Part shown: positions 47,048 to 56,603 of the stretch, one piece after another | How positions within the stretch are numbered: the first letter of the stretch is position 1 | Layout of the letters: each line of letters opens with the position of its first letter | NCBI GenBank assembly: GCA_024275115.1 | Contig: JAJRZT010000064.1 | Location: 1-63,138 of the forward strand | Source of the DNA: Gammaproteobacteria bacterium | GTDB taxonomy: Bacteria > Pseudomonadota > Gammaproteobacteria > UBA6429 > Thiohalophilaceae | Length of the DNA: 63,138 nt | Direction: 5' to 3' | Position numbers and translations under genes: made by a program | Notes under the pieces: generated by a model | Told to the model about the DNA's origin: nothing | The model's input: the letters and a program-made list of their open reading frames with translations, nothing else | The model's database searches: none

Positions 47048-47896
47048 ATGCCAAAAACACATTCAACAGCAATAAAGGCTTCTTTTTCAATCGGCTTTAT
47101 TGGCGGCGGCAATATGGCGCGCAGTATTATTGGTGGGCTTGCAGCCGACACCAGCGCCAGCATTCATATTCAGGTTTATGATCAATCAGCCGACACATTA
47201 ACGCAATTAGCCAGTGACTTTGGCATTATCGCTGCCACATCCAACCAGCAACTTATCGAACAATGTGATGTGGTGGTACTGGCGGTTAAACCACAAGTAA
47301 TGCAATCGGTTCTCGGCGAGCTCGATGCCAGCAAGACTCAGGCGGCGTTTTTGTCCATTGCCGCCGGGTTAAAAATTAACTCACTGGCAAAATGGCTCGA
47401 CAGCGATGTGGCGATTATCCGTGCCATGCCTAACACGCCCGCGTTAGTGCAATGCGGTGCAAGCGGACTTTACGCCAATAGGCACGTTTCAACGCAACAA
47501 AAAGAGTATGCCGATATTATTATGCAAGCCACTGGTATTGCACTGTGGGTTGATAGTGAGGACTCACTAGATTCAGTAACGGCCCTGTCTGGCAGCGGCC
47601 CGGCCTATTTTTTTCTGGTGATGGAAGCCATGCAATCTGCAGCTGAAAAACTGGGCTTAAACGCCGAAACCGCAAAGCAGCTAACATTGCAAACTGCCCT
47701 GGGCGCGGCCACGCTGGCCTCACAAAGCAGTGACTCACCCGCCACATTACGGCAACGCGTGACCTCACCCGGCGGCACCACAGAACAAGCTATAAATACG
47801 CTGGTCGATAACCAGTTAATAGAAATATTTGGTAAAGCCATGCAAGCTGCGTATGATCGCTCTAAACAACTTGCGGTTGAACTTGATCAAAAATAA
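47048..47896 (+). CDS. proC: Pyrroline-5-carboxylate reductase
   Basis: 282 residues from ATG 47048 (AGGG 8 bp upstream; a start at 47018 would add ten residues). FSIGFIGGGNMARSIIGGL (NAD(P) binding), VVLAVKPQVMQSVLGEL, RAMPNTPALVQCGASGLY, TALSGSGPAYFFLVMEAM, and VTSPGGTTEQAINTL. It makes the last step of proline synthesis. Confidence 0.96.
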   Translation: MPKTHSTAIKASFSIGFIGGGNMARSIIGGLAADTSASIHIQVYDQSADTLTQLASDFGIIAATSNQQLIEQCDVVVLAVKPQVMQSVLGELDASKTQAAFLSIAAGLKINSLAKWLDSDVAIIRAMPNTPALVQCGASGLYANRHVSTQQKEYADIIMQATGIALWVDSEDSLDSVTALSGSGPAYFFLVMEAMQSAAEKLGLNAETAKQLTLQTALGAATLASQSSDSPATLRQRVTSPGGTTEQAINTLVDNQLIEIFGKAMQAAYDRSKQLAVELDQK

Positions 47897-47916
47897 ACAA
47901 ATTGTAGGAAAAACAA

Positions 47917-48516
47917 ATGGGCTCACATTTAGGAAACGCCAGTAGCTTTTTAATCAGCGCCTTATTTGGTGCCTATATTCTGGCCGTTATGCTACGCTTT
48001 TTATTTCAATGGGTGCATGCGGACTTTAGTAACCCCATTTCACAGTTTATTTACAAAATCACCAATCCACCATTAATGCCGTTACGCCGCTTTATCCCCA
48101 GCTATCGTGGTATTGATTTTGCGGCCATTGTGTTACTCATTTTATTACAAAATATTGAATTTCTGATTATTGGGCTACTCCCCAGCCAACCCATGCCGAG
48201 CTTTCCCGGCCTTATCCCCTGGGCATTGGCCTCGTTACTCAGCCTGTGGATTAATATTTATATTTTTGGCATTTTAATTCTGGTCATTGTGAGCTGGATT
48301 AATCCAACCAGTTACAACCCCGTTATCGGGCTTCTGAGCCAACTCACCAACCCGATTATGCAACCCATTCGTCGCCTGCTCCCACCCATGTCCGGTATGG
48401 ATTTGTCACCACTGTTTGCCTTACTGGCGCTCACTTTCATCAAGCTGGCCTTTGCCGATTACCTGGTTTACCTCTTTAAAAACCTTGCGTTTCCTAATGC
48501 GAAATACCTTTTTTAG
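47917..48516 (+). CDS. yggT: YggT family membrane protein
   Basis: 199 residues with two YGGT domains in tandem, each having two transmembrane helices: about 10-32 and 65-90, then 100-127 and 165-190, with FIYKITNPPLMPLRRFIP and LLSQLTNPIMQPIRRLLPP as the repeated connectors. AGGA precedes the start. Function is not settled; it is linked to envelope and osmotic traits. Positions 48517-48808 hold no gene; a CACATTTTAATGTG palindrome is at 48716-48729. Confidence 0.93.
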   Translation: MGSHLGNASSFLISALFGAYILAVMLRFLFQWVHADFSNPISQFIYKITNPPLMPLRRFIPSYRGIDFAAIVLLILLQNIEFLIIGLLPSQPMPSFPGLIPWALASLLSLWINIYIFGILILVIVSWINPTSYNPVIGLLSQLTNPIMQPIRRLLPPMSGMDLSPLFALLALTFIKLAFADYLVYLFKNLAFPNAKYLF

Positions 48517-48808
48517 CTTTAGAAACAATGGTTTATTAAACTCCATACTTATTTAAAGGCAAAACGGCCAGCTTTAAACACACCACAGCCACTCACCCGG
48601 CAAATACGCTTCTATTTCCACCGAACAGGCAACAAACCGGCTAAAGTTTAGCTAAAATTTTAAGCAACCTTGCCGTTAACATAACTATGCCGGTAAACAA
48701 GTACAAAACCTTTGTCACATTTTAATGTGCTAGTTCAATAAAACCGTGTACTTTACTGATATTTAAGGCTATATTTATTTAATCAAAATTTATTATTGAG
48801 CAATACAG

Positions 48809-50770
48809 ATGGCAACTGAACGTTTTACAGACCAAATGCAGGCCTATGGCCGTTGGAAAACAGAGCTCGTGGCTTCCATTGAGAGCTTCCAGAAGTGGTT
48901 AGAAATCAACAAAATGAGCAGCAGTGACGTTGAACTGCGCATTTATGAGCTTATCCAGACTTTAAAAAGTGACCACCTGACCATTGCCTTTGTTGCGGAA
49001 TTTGCACGCGGAAAAACTGAACTAATCAATGCCATCTTCTTCTCTGAATATGACCGGCGCTTACTGCCTTCGGAAGCCGGCCGCACCACCATGTGTCCAA
49101 CTGAATTATTTTATGACAACACGACACATAAAAATTACATTCGCTTATTGCCCATTGAAACTCGGCTCGACGAAGCCAGTATCAACGACTTAAAGAAAGA
49201 TCCCGTTAACTGGACGCATATGGATTTAGACACTAATTCATCCGAAGCCATGTCAGAAACGTTTCAGGAAATTGTTCGCACAAAAAAAGTCAGCCCCGAA
49301 GAAGCCATTAGACTCGCACTGCACTCCCCTGAAGACAGCGCACATGTGGGATCCGATGGTAAAGTTGAAATTCCCATGTGGCGACACGCAATCATCAGTT
49401 TCCCGCACCCGCTTTTAAAAGAAGGCTTAACCATTTTAGATACACCAGGTTTAAATGCCATGGGCACCGAACCGGAGCTCACCCTGAATATGCTGCCCAG
49501 TGCGCAAGCGGTTGTTTTTGTACTGGCTGCCGATACCGGTGTTACCCGATCCGATATGGAAATGTGGAAGCACTATGTTGAACCACTCGGTGGTGAAGCA
49601 AGAAGCGGGCGTATTGTGGTACTCAATAAAATTGATACCTTATGGGATGAACTCAAAGACGAAGCTGGGATAAACAAAAGCATTACCACCCAGTGCACTA
49701 CCACCGCAAGAATGTTAAACATTGAAAGCACCAGTGTTTACCCGGTTTCCGCACAAAAAGGGTTACTCGCCAAAATTCGCCATGATGTTGATTTAATTAA
49801 ACGCAGTAATATCCTTGCACTAGAATCTATTTTATCGAAAGACATCCTGCCGTCGAAACAAAACATTGTGCGCGAAAACATTGTCGGTGAAATTGGCAGT
49901 ATGGCAAAAGAAGCGCAAAGTATGATTGCTTCCCGGCTGGCCGAAGCGAATAACCAGCTCAAGGAATTAAACAGCCTAAGTGGTAAAAATGAAGATGTGA
50001 TTATTCACTTAATGAAAAAAACCCGTCAGGAACAAACCGTTTACCATAAGTCAGTTGAAAGTTTCCAGGCCAACAAAAAAATGTTTAACGACCATCATTC
50101 CCAGTTATTAAGCACACTCAGCATTAATGCCCTCGATAAACTGATGGCCGAAACACGCAAGAACATGACCGGTGCCTGGTCAACAATGAAGTTGAAGAAA
50201 AGTATGAAAGAGTTTTTTGACATCATTAACGGCACTATGGACACTGCCAATAAACACGTTGAAAATGTAAATCGACTGGTACAAACAATTTACCGACAAT
50301 TTAATAAAGAACATGGTTTAACAGAAACCAAACCCCGGTTATTCAGTATTGTAAAATACAAACGTGATCTGGAACGTTTATACTTTGAAGCCGAGGCTTA
50401 TCGCAATAGCCCGGTCATGACCATGACCGAACAGGCGTTTGTAGTGAAAAAATTCTTTATCTCGATGGTATCACATGCACGTAATACACTTTATCAGGCG
50501 CACCAGGAAGCCAATTCCTGGAGCAAGGCTGCGATGTTGCCTTTGGTTACCCGCATTAAAGAGCATAAAGATCAGATGGAAAAACGCCTTGAAAGCTTGC
50601 GTAAAATTAATGAATCACGTGATACCTTACAATCGCGTATGACTGAATTAGGTAAAACAGCAGAAATACTGCAAAGCCAGTTGCAGGACTTGAATAAACT
50701 AATGGAAACACTCAATAAACCGTTAGAATGGTTTATTGAAAACCACAAATCAGATGCACAAGTGGCTTAA
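48809..50770 (+). CDS. Dynamin-like GTPase
   Basis: 653 residues. The GTPase domain spans about 45-330: P-loop AEFARGKTELINA near 63-75 (with alanine in place of the first glycine of GxxxxGKS/T), TTMCPTELF (G2 region), TILDTPGLNAMG (G3), VVLNKIDTLWDEL (G4). The remainder is helical with coiled coils (about 380-460, 570-645), as in bacterial dynamin-like proteins, which remodel membranes. No transmembrane segment is evident. It stands alone and is flanked by an unrelated CheY-like gene. The specific role is unknown. Confidence 0.88.
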   Translation: MATERFTDQMQAYGRWKTELVASIESFQKWLEINKMSSSDVELRIYELIQTLKSDHLTIAFVAEFARGKTELINAIFFSEYDRRLLPSEAGRTTMCPTELFYDNTTHKNYIRLLPIETRLDEASINDLKKDPVNWTHMDLDTNSSEAMSETFQEIVRTKKVSPEEAIRLALHSPEDSAHVGSDGKVEIPMWRHAIISFPHPLLKEGLTILDTPGLNAMGTEPELTLNMLPSAQAVVFVLAADTGVTRSDMEMWKHYVEPLGGEARSGRIVVLNKIDTLWDELKDEAGINKSITTQCTTTARMLNIESTSVYPVSAQKGLLAKIRHDVDLIKRSNILALESILSKDILPSKQNIVRENIVGEIGSMAKEAQSMIASRLAEANNQLKELNSLSGKNEDVIIHLMKKTRQEQTVYHKSVESFQANKKMFNDHHSQLLSTLSINALDKLMAETRKNMTGAWSTMKLKKSMKEFFDIINGTMDTANKHVENVNRLVQTIYRQFNKEHGLTETKPRLFSIVKYKRDLERLYFEAEAYRNSPVMTMTEQAFVVKKFFISMVSHARNTLYQAHQEANSWSKAAMLPLVTRIKEHKDQMEKRLESLRKINESRDTLQSRMTELGKTAEILQSQLQDLNKLMETLNKPLEWFIENHKSDAQVA

Positions 50771-50804
50771 AGCTAGCCTTTAAAAAAACTAACCCCGCAC
50801 CTTC

Positions 50805-51167
50805 CTAACCCAGTACCTTTGCAAGCGCTTTAAGCAAGCGGGCTTCAGAAATGGGTTTTTCAAGCCAGCCCGTTGCACCATTTACCTTTGCCTTCTTCTT
50901 GCGATAATCTGCATTTTCCGTTGTTACCATTAAAATGGGAATATGCTCATAGCCCGGTAATTCTCTTAATTTAGCAACCAGAGCAATACCGCTCATTTTC
51001 GGCATATTAATATCAGAAAAAACAACATCGAAACAGCGCTGTTCGGCAATTTCCAGTGCATGCAAGCCATCTTCGGCTGTCTCGACCTCATGACCATTTT
51101 TTTCCAGCACCACCCGCATCATGTCACGCATTACTTTTGAGTCATCTACTGCCAATATTGTCGCCAT
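50805..51167 (-). CDS. Single-domain response regulator (CheY-like)
   Basis: 120 residues from ATG 51167. Receiver domain: ILAVDDSKVMRDMMR (acidic pair), VVFSDINMPKMSGIAL with the phosphorylated aspartate near 52, ILMVTTENA and WLEKPISEARLL (conserved K). No output domain, so it acts by protein-protein contact, for example with chemotaxis-type or adaptor components. The ORF to 51233 would need a poor start. No kinase is adjacent. Confidence 0.9.
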   Translation of the reverse strand: MATILAVDDSKVMRDMMRVVLEKNGHEVETAEDGLHALEIAEQRCFDVVFSDINMPKMSGIALVAKLRELPGYEHIPILMVTTENADYRKKKAKVNGATGWLEKPISEARLLKALAKVLG

Positions 51168-51340
51168 GTTAGCGCCCTTTTTCTTTAATATAAGCTTATA
51201 GCGGCTTGCCAATAAAAACCTTAAGAAAAACACCGTTAAAATGGACTATTTTGCAACGTACTCAACTGGAAACTTGCATCGGGATCTCAAGCTTATTAGA
51301 CTGATGACTCAATTAAACAATAACAACACAAGATTATTTC

Positions 51341-52510
51341 ATGCCCAATTCAGTGCCCACCTCAGAACAAACAACAATAGCGAATGATTCTGTTGGCATC
51401 GTGAGTCCACAAACACATCATTTCGCACAGGCAATAAAATTAGAGTGCGGAATAAGCCTGCCTGAATTTGATCTTATTTATGAAACTTATGGTGAGTTAA
51501 ATACAAAAAAGTCCAATGCCATTCTTGTTTGCCATGCACTCAGTGGTGACCAGCATGTCGCCGGCTATAATTCGGTGGATGACAAAAAACCCGGCTGGTG
51601 GGATGCCTATATTGGCCCCGGCAAACCCTTTGACACCAATAAATTTTTTATCATCTGTCCAAACAATTTAGGTGGCTGCAAGGGTTCAACCGGCCCGATG
51701 AGCCCCAACCCTAAAACAAATAAACCGTATGGTCGCGACTTTCCTATTGTAACGGTGAAAGACTGGGTTTACAGCCAGGCTTTACTGGCAGACGAGCTCG
51801 GCATTAAAAAGTTTGCTGCTGTTATTGGTGGCAGTTTAGGTGGAATGCAGGCATTGCAATGGGCGATTGATTACCCTGAACGCATTGCACATGCGATAGT
51901 AATCGCTGCCGCACCAAAGTTATCGGCACAAAACATTGGCTTTAATGAAGTCGCTCGTCAGGCCATTAGCTCCGACCCCGACTTTCATGACGGCCACTAC
52001 TACGAACACAATGTTATTCCTCGCCGTGGAATTAAACTGGCACGCATGCTTGGGCATATTACTTACTTATCCGATGAGTCGATGCGCGCAAAATTTGGCC
52101 GCGAGCTGCGCGAAGGCAAAATTAATTTTAACTTTGATACCGAGTTTCAGGTCGAAAGTTATTTACGTTACCAGGGTGAGTCGTTTGTTGACAAGTTTGA
52201 TGCCAACACTTACTTGCTAATGACTAAGGCTCTGGACTATTTTGACCCGGCAAAAGATCACAATGATGACTTAGCCGCTGCACTGAGTAAGACCAGCGCA
52301 CGTTTTCTGGTTATCGCCTTTACATCCGACTGGCGTTTTGCTCCAGAACGCTCGCGCGAAATAGTAAAAGCCTTACTGGATACCAATAAATCTGTTACCT
52401 ATTCTGAAATTACAGCCAACCAGGGACACGATGCTTTCCTTATCCCTAATAAAGATTATCAGGATATTTTATACAGTTATATGCAGCATGTAGAGGATTC
52501 AGCCAAATGA
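51341..52510 (+). CDS. metX: Homoserine O-acyltransferase (MetX)
   Basis: 389 residues of the alpha/beta-hydrolase fold: [35 protein letters not shown], nucleophile elbow [15 protein letters not shown] (Ser), FTSDWRF (Asp) and NQGHDAFLI (His). It acylates homoserine in methionine synthesis; in Proteobacteria with MetW, succinyl-CoA is often the donor, which the sequence does not decide by eye. It overlaps metW by 4 bp (ATGA). Confidence 0.95.
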   Translation: MPNSVPTSEQTTIANDSVGIVSPQTHHFAQAIKLECGISLPEFDLIYETYGELNTKKSNAILVCHALSGDQHVAGYNSVDDKKPGWWDAYIGPGKPFDTNKFFIICPNNLGGCKGSTGPMSPNPKTNKPYGRDFPIVTVKDWVYSQALLADELGIKKFAAVIGGSLGGMQALQWAIDYPERIAHAIVIAAAPKLSAQNIGFNEVARQAISSDPDFHDGHYYEHNVIPRRGIKLARMLGHITYLSDESMRAKFGRELREGKINFNFDTEFQVESYLRYQGESFVDKFDANTYLLMTKALDYFDPAKDHNDDLAAALSKTSARFLVIAFTSDWRFAPERSREIVKALLDTNKSVTYSEITANQGHDAFLIPNKDYQDILYSYMQHVEDSAK

Positions 52511-53112
52511 AGTCTATACGCGCTGAGTTACGTACTATCGCAAGCTGGATTAAACCCGGCAGCCGGGTACTGGATTTAGGTTGCGGTAATGGTGAACTGC
52601 TATCTTATCTACAGGAAAACTATCAGGTAACCGGTTACGGCATTGAAATCGAACAAAGTAATATTGTCGCTTCGATTCAGAATAATATTAATGTTATTCA
52701 GGCCGATATCGAACAAGGTCTAACCGGGTTTGAAGACAATTCCTTTGACTACGTCATTATGACCCAAACAATCCAGGCACTGCGTAATACCGATGAAATT
52801 TTAAAAGAAATGCTGCGAGTGGGGCGTGAAGGTATTGTCACTTTTCCAAACTTTGGCCACTGGCGCAGCCGACTTAACATTATGCTGGGGCATATGCCGG
52901 TGACCAAAGCATTACCCAATACCTGGTATAACACCCCTAATATTCACCTCTGCACACTCAATGACTTTGAAGCACTGTGCGCAGAAAAAGATTTCAGAAT
53001 ATTGCAGCGCAGTATTGTAGACCGGCAACACAGAAGCCGTACTTTTAATGCTTTCTTGCCCAATTTATTAGGCGAGATTGCGCTGTATCGAATCCAGAAA
53101 TCACTACAATAA
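52507..53112 (+). CDS. metW: Methionine biosynthesis protein MetW
   Basis: 201 residues; SAM-dependent methyltransferase-like fold with [37 protein letters not shown] and [20 protein letters not shown]. It works with MetX in homoserine acylation. It overlaps metX by 4 bp and its end overlaps the convergent kinase gene by 9 bp. Confidence 0.96.
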   Translation: MKSIRAELRTIASWIKPGSRVLDLGCGNGELLSYLQENYQVTGYGIEIEQSNIVASIQNNINVIQADIEQGLTGFEDNSFDYVIMTQTIQALRNTDEILKEMLRVGREGIVTFPNFGHWRSRLNIMLGHMPVTKALPNTWYNTPNIHLCTLNDFEALCAEKDFRILQRSIVDRQHRSRTFNAFLPNLLGEIALYRIQKSLQ

Positions 53113-54852
53113 AGACGGGCCTTTAAAATCAGTACTTAACGGTGGCAGTGTAAAATAAAAATTTGCCCCTTTATTCACTTCAGCTTGAGCCCAAATTTTA
53201 CCATTGTGCCTCACTATAATTCTTTTTGCCGTGGCTAAACCAATACCATCCCCTTCAAAATCCCGTTGATGATGTAAACGCTGAAAAGAACCAAACAAGC
53301 GTTCAGAATAAGCCATTTCAAAGCCCACCCCGTTATCTTTTACAAAAAAGACCTTGTCACCTGCCTTTATTTCCATACCTATTTCAATGTGGGCTTTATC
53401 TTCATTCCGCGTGTATTTCCATGCATTCCTGATTAAATTATTAAGCACAATATACATTAAACTTTTATCTGCTGTGATCTCCAATGTATCATCAATGACG
53501 ACATCAACGTCCCGTTGTGGAAATTCTCCTTGCAGGTTAGACACTATCATTCTGGCCATATCTGAAATTGAGAAATGCTCAAGAAGCAAGCCTTTTCGCG
53601 TAATCCTTGAAAGTGACAGCAACGCATCAATCAACGTCTCCATACGCTGGCTAGCCTTACAAATGCGCTCCAGATAATCTTTAGCTGTAGCATCAAAATA
53701 TTGGCTATAATCATCTTCAAGTGCTCTTGAAAAACCATCGAGCGCGCGCAAGGGGGCGCGCAGATCATGTGAGACAGAATAACTGAATGCTTCCAGCTCC
53801 TCAGTTAGTGCAAGCTGCTGCTTATATGCCGATGATAATTCTTTTGTTTTTTCATTCACTTCATCTTCAATTATTCTTTTTTGCTCGGCCAGCAATGCAT
53901 TATGCTCAATATGCGCACTGATAACATGCCATATAAACAAGGTTAACAAGAAACCGCTAATCAATACCATAACGGGGATGGTTAAATCAAAAGAAAAAAT
54001 ATTTTTATTCCTGGAAATTTGAAGTTCCAGTGTTTTATTATTGCCCAGGGATATTTGCCTCGACACAACAGCGTTATTAGCCCATATTGTAGTTTTACCC
54101 TGATAGCCACCTTGTAACACCACATCACCAAGACTCATTCGTATCGTATCCACAAACTCAGAGTCAGCTATTATTTTTCGAAAATTTATTTTATACAGAA
54201 GGATACCAAAAGCATCCTGTAAGCCAGCGCCGGCCTGATCATCATAACCATTATATAAAGTCTGGATTGCAAAGAGACTGCCATCCTCGTTTATAGCTGG
54301 GGTAAACACCAGTGATTTAAAATCTTCTCTCTTCGTACCAATCACATTTTGGGCAACCGAAAATGTTAACAAGTCATGGCCAAACCAGTGAGCATTTTTC
54401 ACATTGAAGGGTTCAATGTATTTTATCGGGAATAAAAATTCAGGTTCATTTGATTTTCTAAATAGCTCACCATGCATATTAGAAATAGAATACCCCGTAT
54501 ATCCTTTTTCCTGCATTACCTGTTCATATTTTAGTTTATTTCTGGTTTGAATTTTTTCTGCGAAAGAAATAAGTTCGAAAAATTCATTCTGCCGAAGTAA
54601 TGAACCGGCTAAGAGACGGAAATCTTCCTCATGCACCTCATCTAATAAATGAAAAAGCGAGTTGAATTCCCGATTAATCCGGTTAATATTTTCAACAACC
54701 AATTCTATTTTATTAAAAACATATTCTGCCGATGACTTAAAATAAATAGTATCTTTTTCAACTTCTGACTTGAATGTTATAACAGAAATGAAAATACTAA
54801 ACAGTATTCCCCATACAATAATCAAACGTTCAGTGCTTATATTTATTTTCAT
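53104..54852 (-). CDS. Membrane histidine kinase with a CHASE-like periplasmic domain
   Basis: 582 residues: TM1 about 8-25, a periplasmic region (about 40-285) with CHASE-like sequence (YTGYSISNMHGELFRKS, FSVAQNVIGTKREDFKSLVF), TM2 about 291-312, a coiled coil (about 318-350), HisKA with SYSVSHDLRAPLRALDG (phosphorylated histidine near 358) and HATPase_c with LNNLIRNAWKYTR, DNGVGFEMAYSERLFGSFQR and GDGIGLATAKRI. It begins 5 bp after the binding-protein gene, so the two probably form a sensor operon. The family senses ligands through such domains. No partner response regulator is adjacent. Confidence 0.9.
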   Translation of the reverse strand: MKINISTERLIIVWGILFSIFISVITFKSEVEKDTIYFKSSAEYVFNKIELVVENINRINREFNSLFHLLDEVHEEDFRLLAGSLLRQNEFFELISFAEKIQTRNKLKYEQVMQEKGYTGYSISNMHGELFRKSNEPEFLFPIKYIEPFNVKNAHWFGHDLLTFSVAQNVIGTKREDFKSLVFTPAINEDGSLFAIQTLYNGYDDQAGAGLQDAFGILLYKINFRKIIADSEFVDTIRMSLGDVVLQGGYQGKTTIWANNAVVSRQISLGNNKTLELQISRNKNIFSFDLTIPVMVLISGFLLTLFIWHVISAHIEHNALLAEQKRIIEDEVNEKTKELSSAYKQQLALTEELEAFSYSVSHDLRAPLRALDGFSRALEDDYSQYFDATAKDYLERICKASQRMETLIDALLSLSRITRKGLLLEHFSISDMARMIVSNLQGEFPQRDVDVVIDDTLEITADKSLMYIVLNNLIRNAWKYTRNEDKAHIEIGMEIKAGDKVFFVKDNGVGFEMAYSERLFGSFQRLHHQRDFEGDGIGLATAKRIIVRHNGKIWAQAEVNKGANFYFTLPPLSTDFKGPSLL

Positions 54853-54857
54853 AGTGA

Positions 54858-55838
54858 TTACCTGGAATCAATATTCCCATTCCATTTAATCGACGTTCTT
54901 CTTCTAGTGTTTGAATCCAGATGAATGTTTGCCTTTTGCAATAATTTAACATTGGCAAACATAGCCCATTCTCTATTAACTATTACAGGAATATCACTGA
55001 CGGGGGTGCCGGACAAAACTTCAATAGCAACTTCTGCTGCCCAACGGCCCTGTTCCTTTGCACTTTTAGTGATGGAAAACATAACATACGGCATCATAAA
55101 TTTATAATAACTCACCGTAAATTTGTTACTTTTTTCATTAACAATTCTTATCGCACGCTCTGTATCCCAATCGTTAATCCCCGCATAATTATTGACGATA
55201 ATAAAGTCTGCCTTTTGCGCATCAATATATGCAGCCTCCCAGTCGCGCATATTTTTTACAAACTTTGCCGTTAGCTTGACCCCCTTATCCAGGTATACTT
55301 TTTGATAGCGCGCATAATCTTTTCGCTCAGTAATCACATCCGCTGATATATATACCCCTGTCTCTACCGTTTTTACTGTTTTCCGTATTATTTTCAATAA
55401 GGGAATAATAGGGCCAACCTCAACCATTCCTGTTACATTTTTATAAGGGAAACCATAAGCCGCTGCCGTCCAGTTAATACCAGAAAAAATAAATGGGAGT
55501 TCGGCATTTTTATATTGCGTAACAACATACTTTGCAGCATTATCATCCGTTGCAATCACAATATCCGGCTTAAACTGATCGATTAACTGCCTAACTTGTT
55601 GCGCTTTATTCTTTGCATAGGCAACAGATGAATTTCTTTTAGTGTCCATAAAGAATTTTTTTAGTTCACAATGCCCCGTTAATACTCGCTCAACCTCCAA
55701 CTCAATCCCGTCATTCCAGGCATAACCATTATGATAGGACATCACCAGTAAACATTTTTTTGCAGGTACAGCATTAACCGGCAGCAAGAAAAAACCGACT
55801 ACCAGGAAAAAGAAGATTCTCAACATTTGTTTCATCAT
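54858..55838 (-). CDS. Periplasmic substrate-binding protein (TRX-type ABC_sub_bind family)
   Basis: 326 residues with a Sec signal peptide (about 1-24) and the ABC_sub_bind features KKCLLVMSYHNGYAWNDGIE, QVRQLIDQFKPDIVIATDDN, PFIFSGINWTAAAYGF, and a C-terminal hinge region with GTPVSDIPVIVNREWA. No ABC permease or ATPase is nearby. Instead a CHASE-like kinase gene follows by 5 bp, suggesting that the binding protein presents its ligand to the kinase. Confidence 0.87.
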   Translation of the reverse strand: MMKQMLRIFFFLVVGFFLLPVNAVPAKKCLLVMSYHNGYAWNDGIELEVERVLTGHCELKKFFMDTKRNSSVAYAKNKAQQVRQLIDQFKPDIVIATDDNAAKYVVTQYKNAELPFIFSGINWTAAAYGFPYKNVTGMVEVGPIIPLLKIIRKTVKTVETGVYISADVITERKDYARYQKVYLDKGVKLTAKFVKNMRDWEAAYIDAQKADFIIVNNYAGINDWDTERAIRIVNEKSNKFTVSYYKFMMPYVMFSITKSAKEQGRWAAEVAIEVLSGTPVSDIPVIVNREWAMFANVKLLQKANIHLDSNTRRRTSIKWNGNIDSR

Positions 55839-55905
55839 AAAATTTATAGCATTATGGTTAATATAGCTTGTTCGCTAAATAAAATACACGCTTTTACTTT
55901 TAATC

Positions 55906-56601
55906 TTATAGCATTGCTACTGTTATCTGGTAGACACCAAAGCTAATAACCAACAATGCTGCAAAAACTCTAACGAGCTGTAACTGCATAAAACGTTTAA
56001 GCATTGTTGCAAAAAGCCCCATTGCCAGCAAGCTGGGCAATGTACCAACACCAAAGCTAAGCATAAGCAACCCGCCGTTTACTGCACTGCCACTACTCAA
56101 GCTCCAGATTAAAACGCTGTAAACTAACCCGCAAGGTAACCACCCCCAGAGTAAACCGGCAACAAAAGCCTGTTTCTTGTTTTTTATCGGCACAAACTTT
56201 CTTGCATAAGGCTCGATAAGCCGCCAAAGGTTGCCCCCCATACGTTCCAGATAACTCAGACCCCGCCACCAATTTGCAAGGTATAAGCCAAGTGCAATAA
56301 GAAACACACCGGCGACAACCTTTAAAACCAGTTGCGCCTGATTAAATAAAACCAGATCAGTCAGCCATGCACCCAGCCCACCAAAAATAATACCTGCGAT
56401 TGAATAACTGCTAATGCGTGCAAGGTTGTAACTTAATAAATATGGGAATAAAGCAGAGGTATTAGCAGAAAAAGAGGCCTTCCCCTTTCGTTCTACACCT
56501 AAAGTCAGTGCGCTCATGATACCGCCGCACATGCCAACACAATGTACACCACCAAGAAGGCCAACCAGAAAAGCAGCTATATATACACTTTCAACATTCA
56601 T
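55906..56601 (-). CDS. TauE/SafE-like (DsbD_2-type) six-TM membrane protein
   Basis: 231 residues with about six helices and a conserved LLGGVHCVGMCGGIMSAL motif near residues 14-31, where the cysteine pair and histidine are diagnostic of the CcdA/DsbD-like or UreH-TM group. Other segments: LLWGWLPCGLVYSVLIWSL and LPSLLAMGLFATM. Members transport electrons, metals (copper for cbb3 oxidase, nickel) or sulfite; here the role is unknown. It begins 2 bp after ampG, so they are co-transcribed. Confidence 0.82.
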   Translation of the reverse strand: MNVESVYIAAFLVGLLGGVHCVGMCGGIMSALTLGVERKGKASFSANTSALFPYLLSYNLARISSYSIAGIIFGGLGAWLTDLVLFNQAQLVLKVVAGVFLIALGLYLANWWRGLSYLERMGGNLWRLIEPYARKFVPIKNKKQAFVAGLLWGWLPCGLVYSVLIWSLSSGSAVNGGLLMLSFGVGTLPSLLAMGLFATMLKRFMQLQLVRVFAALLVISFGVYQITVAML

Positions 56602-56603
56602 TA

